A stretch of DNA of 22,098 nucleotides from a virus. Made by a program: the position numbers and the translations under genes. This document shows, in pieces, positions 8,327-15,275 of this stretch. The stretch lies in the IMG/VR virus record IMGVR_UViG_3300017917_003957, positions 1 to 22,098 of that record. The stretch is one strand, 5' to 3'. The notes under the pieces were generated by a model. The model saw only the letters and a program-made list of their open reading frames with translations. It searched no databases and had not been told where the DNA came from. Position 1 is the stretch's first letter. The number at the start of each line of letters is the position of its first letter.

Positions 8327-9349
8327 ATGTTTAGCAGTCAAATTCCTATTATTAACGAACAGATTAAAAAAAATAACAAGGTTATTATTTCTATTGGATG
8401 TTCTTTTGTTCAAGCGCAGGGCGCCATTGATGACGACTTATTTGATAGTCACGAATGGGAATATCTAGGAATGGGCCATCCTTTAAAAATAAAAATAGAC
8501 AAAAGGACTGAGTTTGATCTAGTAAATCGATACCCAGAGTTAAAATATCATCAAGACTTTGGTTTAGATTTTTCTCTTATGGAGTTAAAGAATTCTTTTG
8601 TCAGTGTGCTTTGTAACAAATACTTTCAAGGAGCGTATACTCCGATTAATCTTGGACAGAAAGGTTGTGGTAATCGAGCATCAATTAAGGAATTGTACTT
8701 CTGGCCACAAATTGATTGGGGTAATGTTCACGAAATTATTGTTGTTTATGTACCTAGTGGTTTAGAACGATTTGACTTTGTTAATGATCTCTGGCCCGAT
8801 CACTTCCATTGGAAGGCCATGTGGCCCAACGAAGTAGAAAATCCTACAAACGGTCGAGAGCATTTATGGAATGGATATAATCGTTCCTTGTACTCTGAAA
8901 AGTTTGCTATCATAGAACAAATATCGCATATTCAAGAGTTGTTAACATGGTGTAAATCAAAAAATGCACGACTAATAGTGACTCCTGGATTTGATCGTCG
9001 CTACGATAGAGAATTTTTTGAAGCTGAACTATCAAAAACGATAACACGTGATATCAATGGTAAGGTTCAAGAAAACAAATTCTTAGGCATGTTTTCTAAT
9101 AACGAAAGCAAAGAACATCTATATCTTGCAGATCTATGGCCCTGGGATTCAATGTTCAAACCCAACGGCGCAAAAACATTTGCCGATATGGCGATGGATC
9201 AAGAACCTAATTTACCTGATAGAAATGATTTCTTCTTCCAATTTTTAGGAAACAGAAGTCCTAATGGTTGGATGACAGCCTGTGCCCATCCGGGAGCAAA
9301 GGCTCATGATTTGTTTGCAAAATTATTATTTGAAAAGTTAAAACTATGA
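8327..9349 (+). CDS. SGNH-hydrolase-like protein 1
   Basis: 340 residues with the blocks of the SGNH/GDSL fold: block I Gly24-Cys-Ser26 (ISIGCSFVQAQG) with the candidate nucleophile Ser26; block III LGQKGCGNR, where Gly113/Gly115-Asn116 would form the oxyanion hole; and block V HPGAKAH (His321 to His327) with the catalytic His near the C-terminus. Between them, IIVVYVPSG is the usual beta-strand. SGNH proteins are typically esterases or acetyl-transfer enzymes acting on sugars or lipids. In this cluster an O-acyl esterase or transferase acting on a glycan is plausible. There is no signal peptide, so it acts in the cytosol or is packaged. It starts 1 base after the upstream stop and overlaps the second SGNH gene by 4 bases. 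Confidence 0.65.
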   Translation: MFSSQIPIINEQIKKNNKVIISIGCSFVQAQGAIDDDLFDSHEWEYLGMGHPLKIKIDKRTEFDLVNRYPELKYHQDFGLDFSLMELKNSFVSVLCNKYFQGAYTPINLGQKGCGNRASIKELYFWPQIDWGNVHEIIVVYVPSGLERFDFVNDLWPDHFHWKAMWPNEVENPTNGREHLWNGYNRSLYSEKFAIIEQISHIQELLTWCKSKNARLIVTPGFDRRYDREFFEAELSKTITRDINGKVQENKFLGMFSNNESKEHLYLADLWPWDSMFKPNGAKTFADMAMDQEPNLPDRNDFFFQFLGNRSPNGWMTACAHPGAKAHDLFAKLLFEKLKL

Positions 9350-10275
9350 AAGATTTTTTTCCAATGCATCGTTGGACAGGGGAACGCGGATTCCTCAATG
9401 ACGGAAAATATAACGCACCTAACAATTATGTAGCTGGAGTAGAGTACGGAAAAGAAAATCCTCCCTACTTTCCTGGATACATAGAAAATGAAAACCATCC
9501 TTTTATGTTTTGTAATAGCTTGACACATCCTGATCCACAGGATAGTACAAAACTTTCATTTAATTTTTCCGGCAGCGACGGCCCGAAAGAGTTTGAAAAG
9601 AACAAAATAAAAAAAGGACCTGATTGGAAATATTTGACTAAAGAAATTACATATAATGTAAATTCAAGCGGATATAGAACGCACGAATGGAAAGACATTA
9701 ATTGGAAAGATGCTATTTTGTTATTTGGCTGTTCATGTACTTATGGAATTGGTGTTGCTGAAGACGAAACGATGTCCTACTATTTAGAAAAACTTACCGG
9801 CCGTCAGGTAGTAAACCTAGGATATCCTGGCGGATCAAATTCTGTAATTGCAACTCTGTGTGCTATCGCATTAGAAAAATATGGTAATCCTTACGCCGTA
9901 GTTGCTAATTGGACCACCGGCGATAGATATCGTCATTATTTTAAAGATCAATATCGAGAAGTCGGCCCTTGGGATCATAGTTCTGTGACTAAAAACGAAT
10001 TTGATAGAACTGTGCAGAATATAGATTTGTCAACTGCATGGGAAAGTCGATATCTAGATAGGTATAATGAATTGGCAGAAAACTACTACATTTCGAAAAT
10101 AGTTAAAACACTATGCAGGGGATCGAAGTATGTATCTATGAGTTATTTCGGATATATGGCACATATAAATCGGGCAGACTTTTATGTTCCATTTAGATTA
10201 GAAGCTAGAGATTTATTGCATCCTTCAGCAGAAGATCATGAAATTTCTGCTAAAAAGATTGTTGAATTACTGTAA
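9346..10275 (+). CDS. SGNH-hydrolase-like protein 2
   Basis: 309 residues. After about 120 residues of unassigned N-terminal sequence comes LLFGCSCTYG (Gly128-Cys-Ser130, candidate nucleophile). NLGYPGGSN (Gly163-Ser-Asn165) is the oxyanion Asn block, AVVANWTTGDR follows, and HPSAEDH (His292 to His298) lies near the C-terminus. This is the same motif order as in the gene just upstream, which it overlaps as ATGA. The two proteins are otherwise quite different, so they are distant paralogues and not a recent duplication. An O-acyl-sugar hydrolase or transferase role is inferred from fold and neighbours. The Cys before Ser at block I is shared by both proteins. Confidence 0.65.
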   Translation: MKDFFPMHRWTGERGFLNDGKYNAPNNYVAGVEYGKENPPYFPGYIENENHPFMFCNSLTHPDPQDSTKLSFNFSGSDGPKEFEKNKIKKGPDWKYLTKEITYNVNSSGYRTHEWKDINWKDAILLFGCSCTYGIGVAEDETMSYYLEKLTGRQVVNLGYPGGSNSVIATLCAIALEKYGNPYAVVANWTTGDRYRHYFKDQYREVGPWDHSSVTKNEFDRTVQNIDLSTAWESRYLDRYNELAENYYISKIVKTLCRGSKYVSMSYFGYMAHINRADFYVPFRLEARDLLHPSAEDHEISAKKIVELL

Positions 10276-10287
10276 AGAAAGATTAAA

Positions 10288-11733
10288 ATGAAAGATAAGA
10301 AAAAAGATCTTAACATTCGCGGCAATGAAATAGTAAAAGTTGACGGTAAAGATGTAAGCAAATACTTTGTAGATGCACAAGAAGTTAACAATAAACTAAA
10401 TCAAGTCAGCCCTAGTTTTTGTCTAGCCAAGTGGTTCAATGTAAGTATTCATATACCCACAGGACAGACTCACAGTTGCTATCATCCTAAGAGCCATCAT
10501 ATTCCCTTAGAGGAAATTAAGATAGATGTGTCGGCATTGCATAATACCAAGTATAAGAAAGAACAGCGAGCTCTGATGCTCAAGGGAGAAAGACCGTCCG
10601 AATGTCATTTTTGCTGGGAAATTGAAGATAGTGGTAATCAGTTAAGCGATCGCGCCTACAGAAGTAAAGATGTATGGAGAGAAGATGTTATTGAAGAAGC
10701 ACTGACTCTCGGATCCCAAGGTAACGCAAAGCCGAGATATGTTGAAGTAAATTTTAATCAAGCCTGTAATTTCAAGTGCAGATACTGTAGTCCCCATCTG
10801 AGTACCGAGTGGATGAAGGATATTGAAAAAAACGGCCCCTACATCCTTACTGATCGTTGGCATAATGATTTGACCTGGATGAAAGAGAGTAATGTCTGGC
10901 CCAATAATAGTCCAGACAGTCCATACATCAACGCATTCTGGGAATGGTTTCCTACAATCTATGACGAGCTTCATACATTTAGAATGACTGGTGGCGAACC
11001 ATTAATGGATAAAAATACCTTTAAGGTTTTTGATTATGTAAATCAACATCCTAAAAAAGATTTACATTTAAGCATTACTAGCAATTGCTGTCCTCCGGGA
11101 ACACAGTGGGCCAAGTTTATAAACAGCATGTACGAGTTTATCGATAATGACAGTATAGATCATTTTATGTTGTTCTGTAGTTTAGATGGTTGGGGAGAAC
11201 AAGCTGAGTATATTCGAACAGGTATGCATTTCGAAACGTTAAAAAAGAACATACGAAAGTTTTTATCTTTAGAACAGAAGCATAGCCTTACGTTTATTTG
11301 TACGTTCAATGTTTTAAGTTACACCAGTTGGTTAGATTATATAAAAAACATTTTACAGTTAAGAAAAGACTTTAACAAAGTTCGACAGTTAGTATGGTTT
11401 GATGCTCCACAACTACATTATCCTGACTGGCTAAGTGCAAAGTTATTGCCTGAAATGGTTACTGTACTAGAAGAAAGCATCGCATTTATGGAAGCCAATA
11501 AGGAAACATCAGACGAACCATTCAAAGGATTTACAGACTTTGAAATAAGCAAGATCCAGAGATTGGTAGACTGGATTCGAAGCCCTATACATTTTGATAA
11601 GGATCTTGCAATGAAAAACTTTTATCTGTTTATCAACGAAGGCGACCAAAGGAATCAAACAGACTTTTTAAAGACTTTTCCACAATTGACCGATTTTTAT
11701 CAAGAGTGTAAAGAAAAATTTGAAAATGATTGA
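10288..11733 (+). CDS. Radical SAM protein with N-terminal twitch-type Cys domain (copy 2)
   Basis: 481 residues, paralogous along its length to the protein at 2670-4058. The radical SAM motif is Cys160-x3-Cys164-x2-Cys167 (ACNFKCRYC) and GGEP is at 235-238 (MTGGEPLM). The four N-terminal cysteines, Cys45 (FCLAKW), Cys64 (HSCYHP) and Cys106-x2-Cys109 (CHFC), have exactly the spacing of copy 1 (19, 42 and 3 residues), which supports an auxiliary Fe-S cluster. It carries 22 extra N-terminal residues, Lys/Asp-rich. AAGAAAG before the ATG is an acceptable ribosome binding site. The following gene starts 8 bases inside its 3' end. Two divergent copies in one operon suggest two successive or substrate-distinct radical steps in the same pathway. 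Confidence 0.88.
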   Translation: MKDKKKDLNIRGNEIVKVDGKDVSKYFVDAQEVNNKLNQVSPSFCLAKWFNVSIHIPTGQTHSCYHPKSHHIPLEEIKIDVSALHNTKYKKEQRALMLKGERPSECHFCWEIEDSGNQLSDRAYRSKDVWREDVIEEALTLGSQGNAKPRYVEVNFNQACNFKCRYCSPHLSTEWMKDIEKNGPYILTDRWHNDLTWMKESNVWPNNSPDSPYINAFWEWFPTIYDELHTFRMTGGEPLMDKNTFKVFDYVNQHPKKDLHLSITSNCCPPGTQWAKFINSMYEFIDNDSIDHFMLFCSLDGWGEQAEYIRTGMHFETLKKNIRKFLSLEQKHSLTFICTFNVLSYTSWLDYIKNILQLRKDFNKVRQLVWFDAPQLHYPDWLSAKLLPEMVTVLEESIAFMEANKETSDEPFKGFTDFEISKIQRLVDWIRSPIHFDKDLAMKNFYLFINEGDQRNQTDFLKTFPQLTDFYQECKEKFEND

Positions 11734-12478
11734 TTCAAAGACAATTGTTCTAGTAACAGGCGGATTTGATCCTGTTCATAGAGGGCATGTTGAATGTTTT
11801 AAAGCTGCAAAGCAACTAGGAGACATTTTAATTGTTGGATTAAACAGCGATGAATGGTTGCGTCGAAAGAAAGGCAAGCCATTTATGCCTTTCAATGAAC
11901 GACAGTCGGTGTTAAACGCATTTCGTTATATAGACAATGTTATAGACTTCGACGACTCGGACGAGACTGCTAAAGATGCGATTAAAAAAGTAAGGAATCA
12001 ATTTCCTAAAGATAAAATTATTTTTGCCAACGGCGGCGACAGAACCTCTAGTAATGTACCCGAAATGGAAGTTACAGATAGCAATCTTGAATTTGTATTT
12101 TCAGTTGGGGGCAGCGACAAAGCAAACAGCAGTAGCTGGATTTTAAACGAATGGAAAAATGCATTAGCTGAACGAAATTGGGGAAACTGGAAAGTGCTTT
12201 ATGATACACAAGGGTGTAAAGTTAAAGAGTTAGTAGTTGAACCCGGTCGGGCTCTTAGTATGCAAAAACATAATTTGAGATCAGAGTTCTGGTTTGTTGT
12301 AGAAGGTACAGCAACGGTCTACTGGGACCACGGCACTTCAAAAGTAACCAAACACCAGTTTGAAATCATACACGTAAATGAATGGCATCGACTGGCTAAC
12401 GAAACTGACAAGATACTAAAAATAGTAGAGATACAATATGGATCACAGTGCGAAGAATCAGATATACTCCGTAAATAA
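11726..12478 (+). CDS. Nucleotidyltransferase-cupin (phosphomannose-isomerase-like) fusion
   Basis: 250 residues in two domains. Residues 5-140 are a cytidylyltransferase-like (RfaE/TagD-type) domain: GGFDPVHRGH at 12-21 with the HxGH signature (His18-x-Gly-His21), GLNSDEWLRRKKG, and NERQSVLNAF, the motif that precedes the phosphate site. Residues 160-250 are a cupin like the C-terminal isomerase domain of mannose-1-phosphate guanylyltransferase/phosphomannose isomerase: VEPGRALSMQKHNLRSEFW, VVEGTA and HRLAN. It probably activates a sugar- or alditol-phosphate to an NDP form, with the cupin isomerising or binding the sugar. Whether the cupin is catalytic is unknown. ATG 11726 is preferred over a TTG at 11720. 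It overlaps the upstream gene by 8 bases and the downstream one by 41. Confidence 0.8.
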   Translation: MIDSKTIVLVTGGFDPVHRGHVECFKAAKQLGDILIVGLNSDEWLRRKKGKPFMPFNERQSVLNAFRYIDNVIDFDDSDETAKDAIKKVRNQFPKDKIIFANGGDRTSSNVPEMEVTDSNLEFVFSVGGSDKANSSSWILNEWKNALAERNWGNWKVLYDTQGCKVKELVVEPGRALSMQKHNLRSEFWFVVEGTATVYWDHGTSKVTKHQFEIIHVNEWHRLANETDKILKIVEIQYGSQCEESDILRK

Positions 12479-13016
12479 AAATGCATTTAGCAGCGGACAG
12501 ATCGGTAGCAAGCTCTGGCTCTGTGAAGAATTAGAAGCATTGTTTGATAAAATTGATACCATATGGGTTTATGGAGGCTGGTACGGGCTTACTGGGTTTT
12601 TATTGTTATCTCGAAATAATATCGAAATTGGTAACATTAGGAGCTTGGACATTGATCAGCATTGCGAGTATGTTGCAGATATGATAAACGAAAATTGGGT
12701 AATAGACAATTGGAAGTTTAAAGCATTTACAGAGAATTGCAATGAAATTGAAATATCGGATGTTAAGCCAGATCTTATAATTAATACCAGTACAGAGCAT
12801 TTTGCCAGAAGAAGCTGGTGGGATAACATACCAGAAGGTACTACAGTGGCTCTTCAAGGAAACAATATGGCACACGAAGATCACCATATCCATACTGAGA
12901 GCCTTGAAAGTTTTATCGAACAGTTTCCTTTGACTACAATACTGTATCAGGGCGAGAAAACTTTTACCTATCCTGACTGGTCTTTTACTAGATTTATGGT
13001 AATTGGTGTAAAATAA
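12438..13016 (+). CDS. Class I SAM-dependent methyltransferase-like protein
   Basis: 192 residues. IWVYGGWYGLTGF (Gly46, Gly47, Gly50) looks like the SAM-binding glycine loop, SLDID (Asp71/Asp73) like the acidic ribose-binding end of strand 2, and DLIINTSTEHF (116-122) like the motif IV strand with its Asn/Asp-x-x-x-Glu-His. The WWDNIPEGTTVALQGNNM section would be the strand 5 area. The ATG lies 41 bases inside the preceding gene. No other in-frame ATG is near, and the conserved-looking block NAFSSGQIGSKLWLCEEL begins only 15 residues later, so a long overlap seems real. It is the last gene of the carbohydrate cluster and may O- or N-methylate a glycan. The target is unknown. Confidence 0.55.
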   Translation: MDHSAKNQIYSVNKNAFSSGQIGSKLWLCEELEALFDKIDTIWVYGGWYGLTGFLLLSRNNIEIGNIRSLDIDQHCEYVADMINENWVIDNWKFKAFTENCNEIEISDVKPDLIINTSTEHFARRSWWDNIPEGTTVALQGNNMAHEDHHIHTESLESFIEQFPLTTILYQGEKTFTYPDWSFTRFMVIGVK

Positions 13017-13054
13017 ACCCTCATTTTACCAAAAAACTTGCATTTTCCGCCTCT

Positions 13055-13084
13055 TTGACGCTATTATTATCAACTGCTGATAAT
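13055..13084 (+). promoter_or_regulatory. Sigma70-like promoter before lysis genes
   Basis: TTGACG at 13055-13060 and GATAAT at 13079-13084 are separated by 18 bases, each one mismatch from consensus. They lie in the 99-base gap between the methyltransferase and the cell-wall hydrolase. The predicted start near 13091 gives a leader of about 25 bases that contains the strong AAGGAGG ribosome binding site at 13104-13110. No late-type ATAAATA element is seen here. Confidence 0.5.
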
Positions 13085-13115
13085 TATTTCACCACTAACG
13101 AAAAAGGAGGTCGCA

Positions 13116-13697
13116 ATGACTGAATCAACGCTAGAACGGGAACCTGCTATGGAAAATTCTTTTGTAGGTACATTGGTTAAGACTATACTCGTAGCACTAA
13201 TGGTACTAGGATTTGCAGGATCTGTATATCTACTCAATTGGGCAGTAGATTCACGTTTATCTAAAATTGAAGCATTAGAAGAATCGAAGATCACAGCAGC
13301 CGTTCGAGAAAGACAATTAGCCTGTCTTGCTAAAAACATTTACCACGAAGCCGGTGGAGAACCGTTTGAAGGTAAAGTAGCTGTTGCACAGGTAACACTG
13401 AATCGAGCAGCTCATCGAGGGTTTCCTGACGATATTTGTCAGGTAATCTATCAGAAAAATGTTGTTTATGAAAAAGTAATTTGCCAATTTAGTTGGGCCT
13501 GTGATAGAACTTTAACCACACGCTATAAAAATCAAGCGGCTTACAAAGAAAGCATGGAAGTAGCTAAGAAAGTTCTGCTAGAAGGATTTAGATTGCCTAG
13601 CCTACAGAATGCATTATATTTTCATGCTGATTATATTAATCCGGGCTGGAAACGACAAAAAGTAGCACACATCGGACGTCACATTTTTTACAGGTAA
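13116..13697 (+). CDS. Membrane-anchored SleB-type cell-wall hydrolase (endolysin candidate)
   Basis: 193 residues. Residues about 19-43 form one hydrophobic segment rich in Leu, Val, Ala and Gly (signal anchor), followed by a short charged linker (46-66). From residue 69 the Hydrolase_2/SleB fold follows, with NIYHEAGGEP carrying the presumed catalytic Glu78, then GKVAVAQVTLNR, ICQFSW, ALYFHA and the C-terminal IGRHIFYR. Members cleave peptidoglycan (lytic transglycosylase or amidase-like activity). The N-in topology would place the enzyme in the periplasm, so it may act as a phage endolysin of the signal-anchor type. The start is fixed by AAGGAGG 5 bases upstream of the ATG, the strongest ribosome binding site in this region. 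A three-TM membrane gene follows 8 bases later. Confidence 0.85.
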   Translation: MTESTLEREPAMENSFVGTLVKTILVALMVLGFAGSVYLLNWAVDSRLSKIEALEESKITAAVRERQLACLAKNIYHEAGGEPFEGKVAVAQVTLNRAAHRGFPDDICQVIYQKNVVYEKVICQFSWACDRTLTTRYKNQAAYKESMEVAKKVLLEGFRLPSLQNALYFHADYINPGWKRQKVAHIGRHIFYR

Positions 13698-13705
13698 GGA
13701 AACTT

Positions 13706-14026
13706 ATGTTTATTCTCGACACTATCAAACAATCTCCCTCAATCGTATGGAAATTTCTTCAGGATCACTTGGGTCGTATTAGTAGTCATACATTAGGGTG
13801 GCTTACAATTATTCTACTGCATTTTGCTAGCCTTCCAACTTTGTTGGCTGTATTGCTAGCAGAGAATGACAAATTGCCCCCTGTTGATCTTATGATCTTT
13901 GTGTGGAGCGGTCTGATTACGCTATTCTTCAAGAGCCTCATTGAACGTAACTTTTTGTATATTGCGACAATCTGTCTAGGCTTCTGCGCTCAAACAGTGA
14001 TTATGAGTTTGATTCTATTCAAATAA
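13706..14026 (+). CDS. Three-TM small membrane protein, holin candidate
   Basis: 106 residues with three predicted membrane segments at about 30-52, 60-79 and 82-105, short connecting loops and an amphipathic N-terminus (KQSPSIVWKFLQDHLGR). Size, topology and position directly after a cell-wall hydrolase fit a class I-type holin, which would form the membrane lesion for lysis. Aquatic phage genomes often carry this conserved protein next to such a hydrolase. It has AAGGA before the ATG and is probably co-transcribed with the hydrolase. An alternative is a membrane protein of unknown role; the holin role is inferred from topology and neighbours only. Confidence 0.55.
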   Translation: MFILDTIKQSPSIVWKFLQDHLGRISSHTLGWLTIILLHFASLPTLLAVLLAENDKLPPVDLMIFVWSGLITLFFKSLIERNFLYIATICLGFCAQTVIMSLILFK

Positions 14027-14029
14027 ATA
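14023..14029 (+). promoter_or_regulatory. T4-type late promoter core ATAAATA
   Basis: A perfect ATAAATA overlaps the end of the holin candidate gene and ends only 5 bases before the ATG at 14035. No Shine-Dalgarno lies between. With the T4 late spacing (start about 6 bases after the octamer), transcription would begin at or next to the ATG. Confidence 0.6.
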
Positions 14030-14034
14030 GTTTC

Positions 14035-14364
14035 ATGAGAGTTTACGAAATTTTAACTGAAGAGCAATTAGATGAAATAAACTGGCGTAAAGGTCTTGCT
14101 ACCGGTGCCCTTGCGCTAGGTGCTCTAGGTGCTGTTGGACAAGCCCAGGCTAGAGTAGTTCCTGGGCAAGATCCTTCAATTAATCGGCTAACTGGAAAAC
14201 CTAATGTCCAACAAGTTGATCAAACTCAACAGGCACCGAGACAACAAGCACCATCGAATACCGGATTTAGTAAAGAGTATCTCGAAAAAGTTGTAAACGG
14301 TGAGCATCCTCGCCCACTAATCAGCAAAGAAAAAGCTCAAGAACTATTAAAACAATACAAATAA
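14035..14364 (+). CDS. Small virion-type protein with capsid-targeting-like N-terminus
   Basis: 109 residues, unknown function. The first residues, MRVYEILTEEQ, resemble the T4 internal-protein capsid-targeting peptide (MKTYQEFIAEA), and LTE at 7-9 fits the gp21 prohead-protease consensus (Leu/Ile-x-Glu). After INWRK comes a small-residue hydrophobic stretch (about 20-38, Gly/Ala/Leu-rich, ending AQA-R) that resembles a signal peptide or fusion-like segment. The rest is Gln/Pro-rich and then helical and basic (PRPLISKEKAQELLKQY). It is preceded by a late-promoter core and no ribosome binding site. It may be a minor head protein cleaved during assembly and ejected with DNA; that is inference from the N-terminus and promoter class. 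Confidence 0.7.
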   Translation: MRVYEILTEEQLDEINWRKGLATGALALGALGAVGQAQARVVPGQDPSINRLTGKPNVQQVDQTQQAPRQQAPSNTGFSKEYLEKVVNGEHPRPLISKEKAQELLKQYK

Positions 14365-14365
14365 C

Positions 14366-14608
14366 ATGCGTATTTTAGAGCTACTGGAAAAAAAACTACC
14401 CTCGCCCACTAAGAGTCAGTGTGCTGTTAAGCGTCTAAGCAATGTAAGATACAGTCAATGTGTTAGCTTGGGCCTTAGAGCACACGATTCAGATCATACT
14501 GACGGTACAGGCAAACAGGGTGTAAAAGGTAGCGGTGTACGCCTAAAAGGCAAAAAAGCCAAGAGCGAAATTCACGGCGGGCCAGTTAAAGACTACGACG
14601 GAAAGTAA
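14366..14608 (+). CDS. Small basic Gly/Lys-rich protein, capsid-targeting-like N-terminus
   Basis: 80 residues, not assigned to a function. It starts MRILELLEKK, similar in pattern to the preceding protein (Met-Arg, then Glu and a Leu pair, then charged residues), with LLE at 6-8 fitting the Leu-x-Glu prohead-protease site. The remainder is strongly basic and glycine-rich (GTGKQGVKGSGVRLKGKKAK), a composition common in small DNA-associated phage head proteins. The ATG lies 1 base after the upstream stop and has no ribosome binding site, so translation is probably coupled. Its 3' end overlaps the convergent minus-strand gene by 16 bases, with no terminator hairpin visible between them. Confidence 0.6.
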   Translation: MRILELLEKKLPSPTKSQCAVKRLSNVRYSQCVSLGLRAHDSDHTDGTGKQGVKGSGVRLKGKKAKSEIHGGPVKDYDGK

Positions 14609-14958
14609 TCGTCTAGATTATCATCTTGATTGAACACTTCTACGGCTTTTTCTAGAAGTTCTTCGTGATCCATAGATCCCCACTTGTCATCAAGTTCGTA
14701 GATCTTATCTTCATCTATTTCTTCTATCTCTACACCGAGAAGTTCCATTAGTTCTGTTTGAGTAATAAACTCTCCTCGCATATGGCTGACCCATATACAG
14801 GTTAAGAAACTACAAAGGAATACTAGACGACTGTCATCGATACCATACTCGTCACACCAGTCTGTGGTTCTTTGTAGATAATAATCTATATCTTCTAGTC
14901 TGTGTTCTAGCTGTGTAATCCATTCTTTTGTGTCGTCTCTAGTCCACGGTCTTGTCAT
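14593..14958 (-). CDS. Acidic protein of unknown function, last gene of the Fe-S operon
   Basis: 121 residues, rich in Asp and Glu, especially after residue 60 ([17 protein letters not shown] and [11 protein letters not shown]). No known motif is recognised. Its start overlaps the IscA stop by 4 bases, so it is translated in the same operon as the cluster-assembly genes. The Isc operons of proteobacteria end with the small acidic IscX, which binds IscS. Size (121 against about 66 residues) and sequence do not let me call this IscX. A role as an acidic adaptor, iron-binding or regulatory protein is only a guess from position and charge. It might equally be an unrelated phage gene. Confidence 0.6.
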   Translation of the reverse strand: MTRPWTRDDTKEWITQLEHRLEDIDYYLQRTTDWCDEYGIDDSRLVFLCSFLTCIWVSHMRGEFITQTELMELLGVEIEEIDEDKIYELDDKWGSMDHEELLEKAVEVFNQDDNLDDYFPS

Positions 14959-15275
14959 ACTCTAAAACTTTCACCGCAGCCACAGCGGTCTTTTTCGTTG
15001 GGATTACGAAACTCGAATCCCTCGTTGAGTCCATTGCGAACCCAATCCATTTCTAGTCCAGTTATGTAAGTCATGCTTTTACTATCTACATAAACATGGA
15101 CTCCCTTTGATTCGAAGACTTTATCTGAATCGAATGCCCTATCTACAAACTCAAGAACATAGGCAAGTCCGGAGCACCCTGTGGTTTTAACACCTATTCG
15201 GATACCAAGGCCCTTGCCTCTTTTTGTTAATTGTAATTTGATTTTTTCAGCAGCCTTCTCAGTTAACGAGATCAT
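14955..15275 (-). CDS. iscA: A-type Fe-S carrier protein, IscA-like
   Basis: 106 residues, full length for the family. It has the three invariant cysteines: Cys34 in TTGCSGLAY, and Cys98 and Cys100 in [20 protein letters not shown] and [17 protein letters not shown] match IscA more than the ErpA-like protein encoded at 15861-16184. A-type carriers accept a cluster from the IscU scaffold and pass it to apo-enzymes. Its ATG lies 17 bases inside the 3' end of iscU and its stop overlaps the next gene by 4 bases, so the three are one translational unit. A phage-encoded copy could direct clusters to phage Fe-S proteins such as the two radical SAM enzymes. The family call is firm. Confidence 0.93.
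   Translation of the reverse strand: MISLTEKAAEKIKLQLTKRGKGLGIRIGVKTTGCSGLAYVLEFVDRAFDSDKVFESKGVHVYVDSKSMTYITGLEMDWVRNGLNEGFEFRNPNEKDRCGCGESFRV

Noticed and set aside
11720-11725. TTG start for the nucleotidyltransferase-cupin gene
   Set aside because: An ATG two codons later is the simpler start; the difference is only two residues.
13017-13115. tRNA or small RNA in the gap before the lysis genes
   Set aside because: No cloverleaf or strong hairpin is visible; the gap is explained by a promoter and ribosome binding site.
14593-14958. IscX or frataxin (CyaY) call for the acidic protein
   Set aside because: Charge and position fit, but length and sequence do not match either family well enough.
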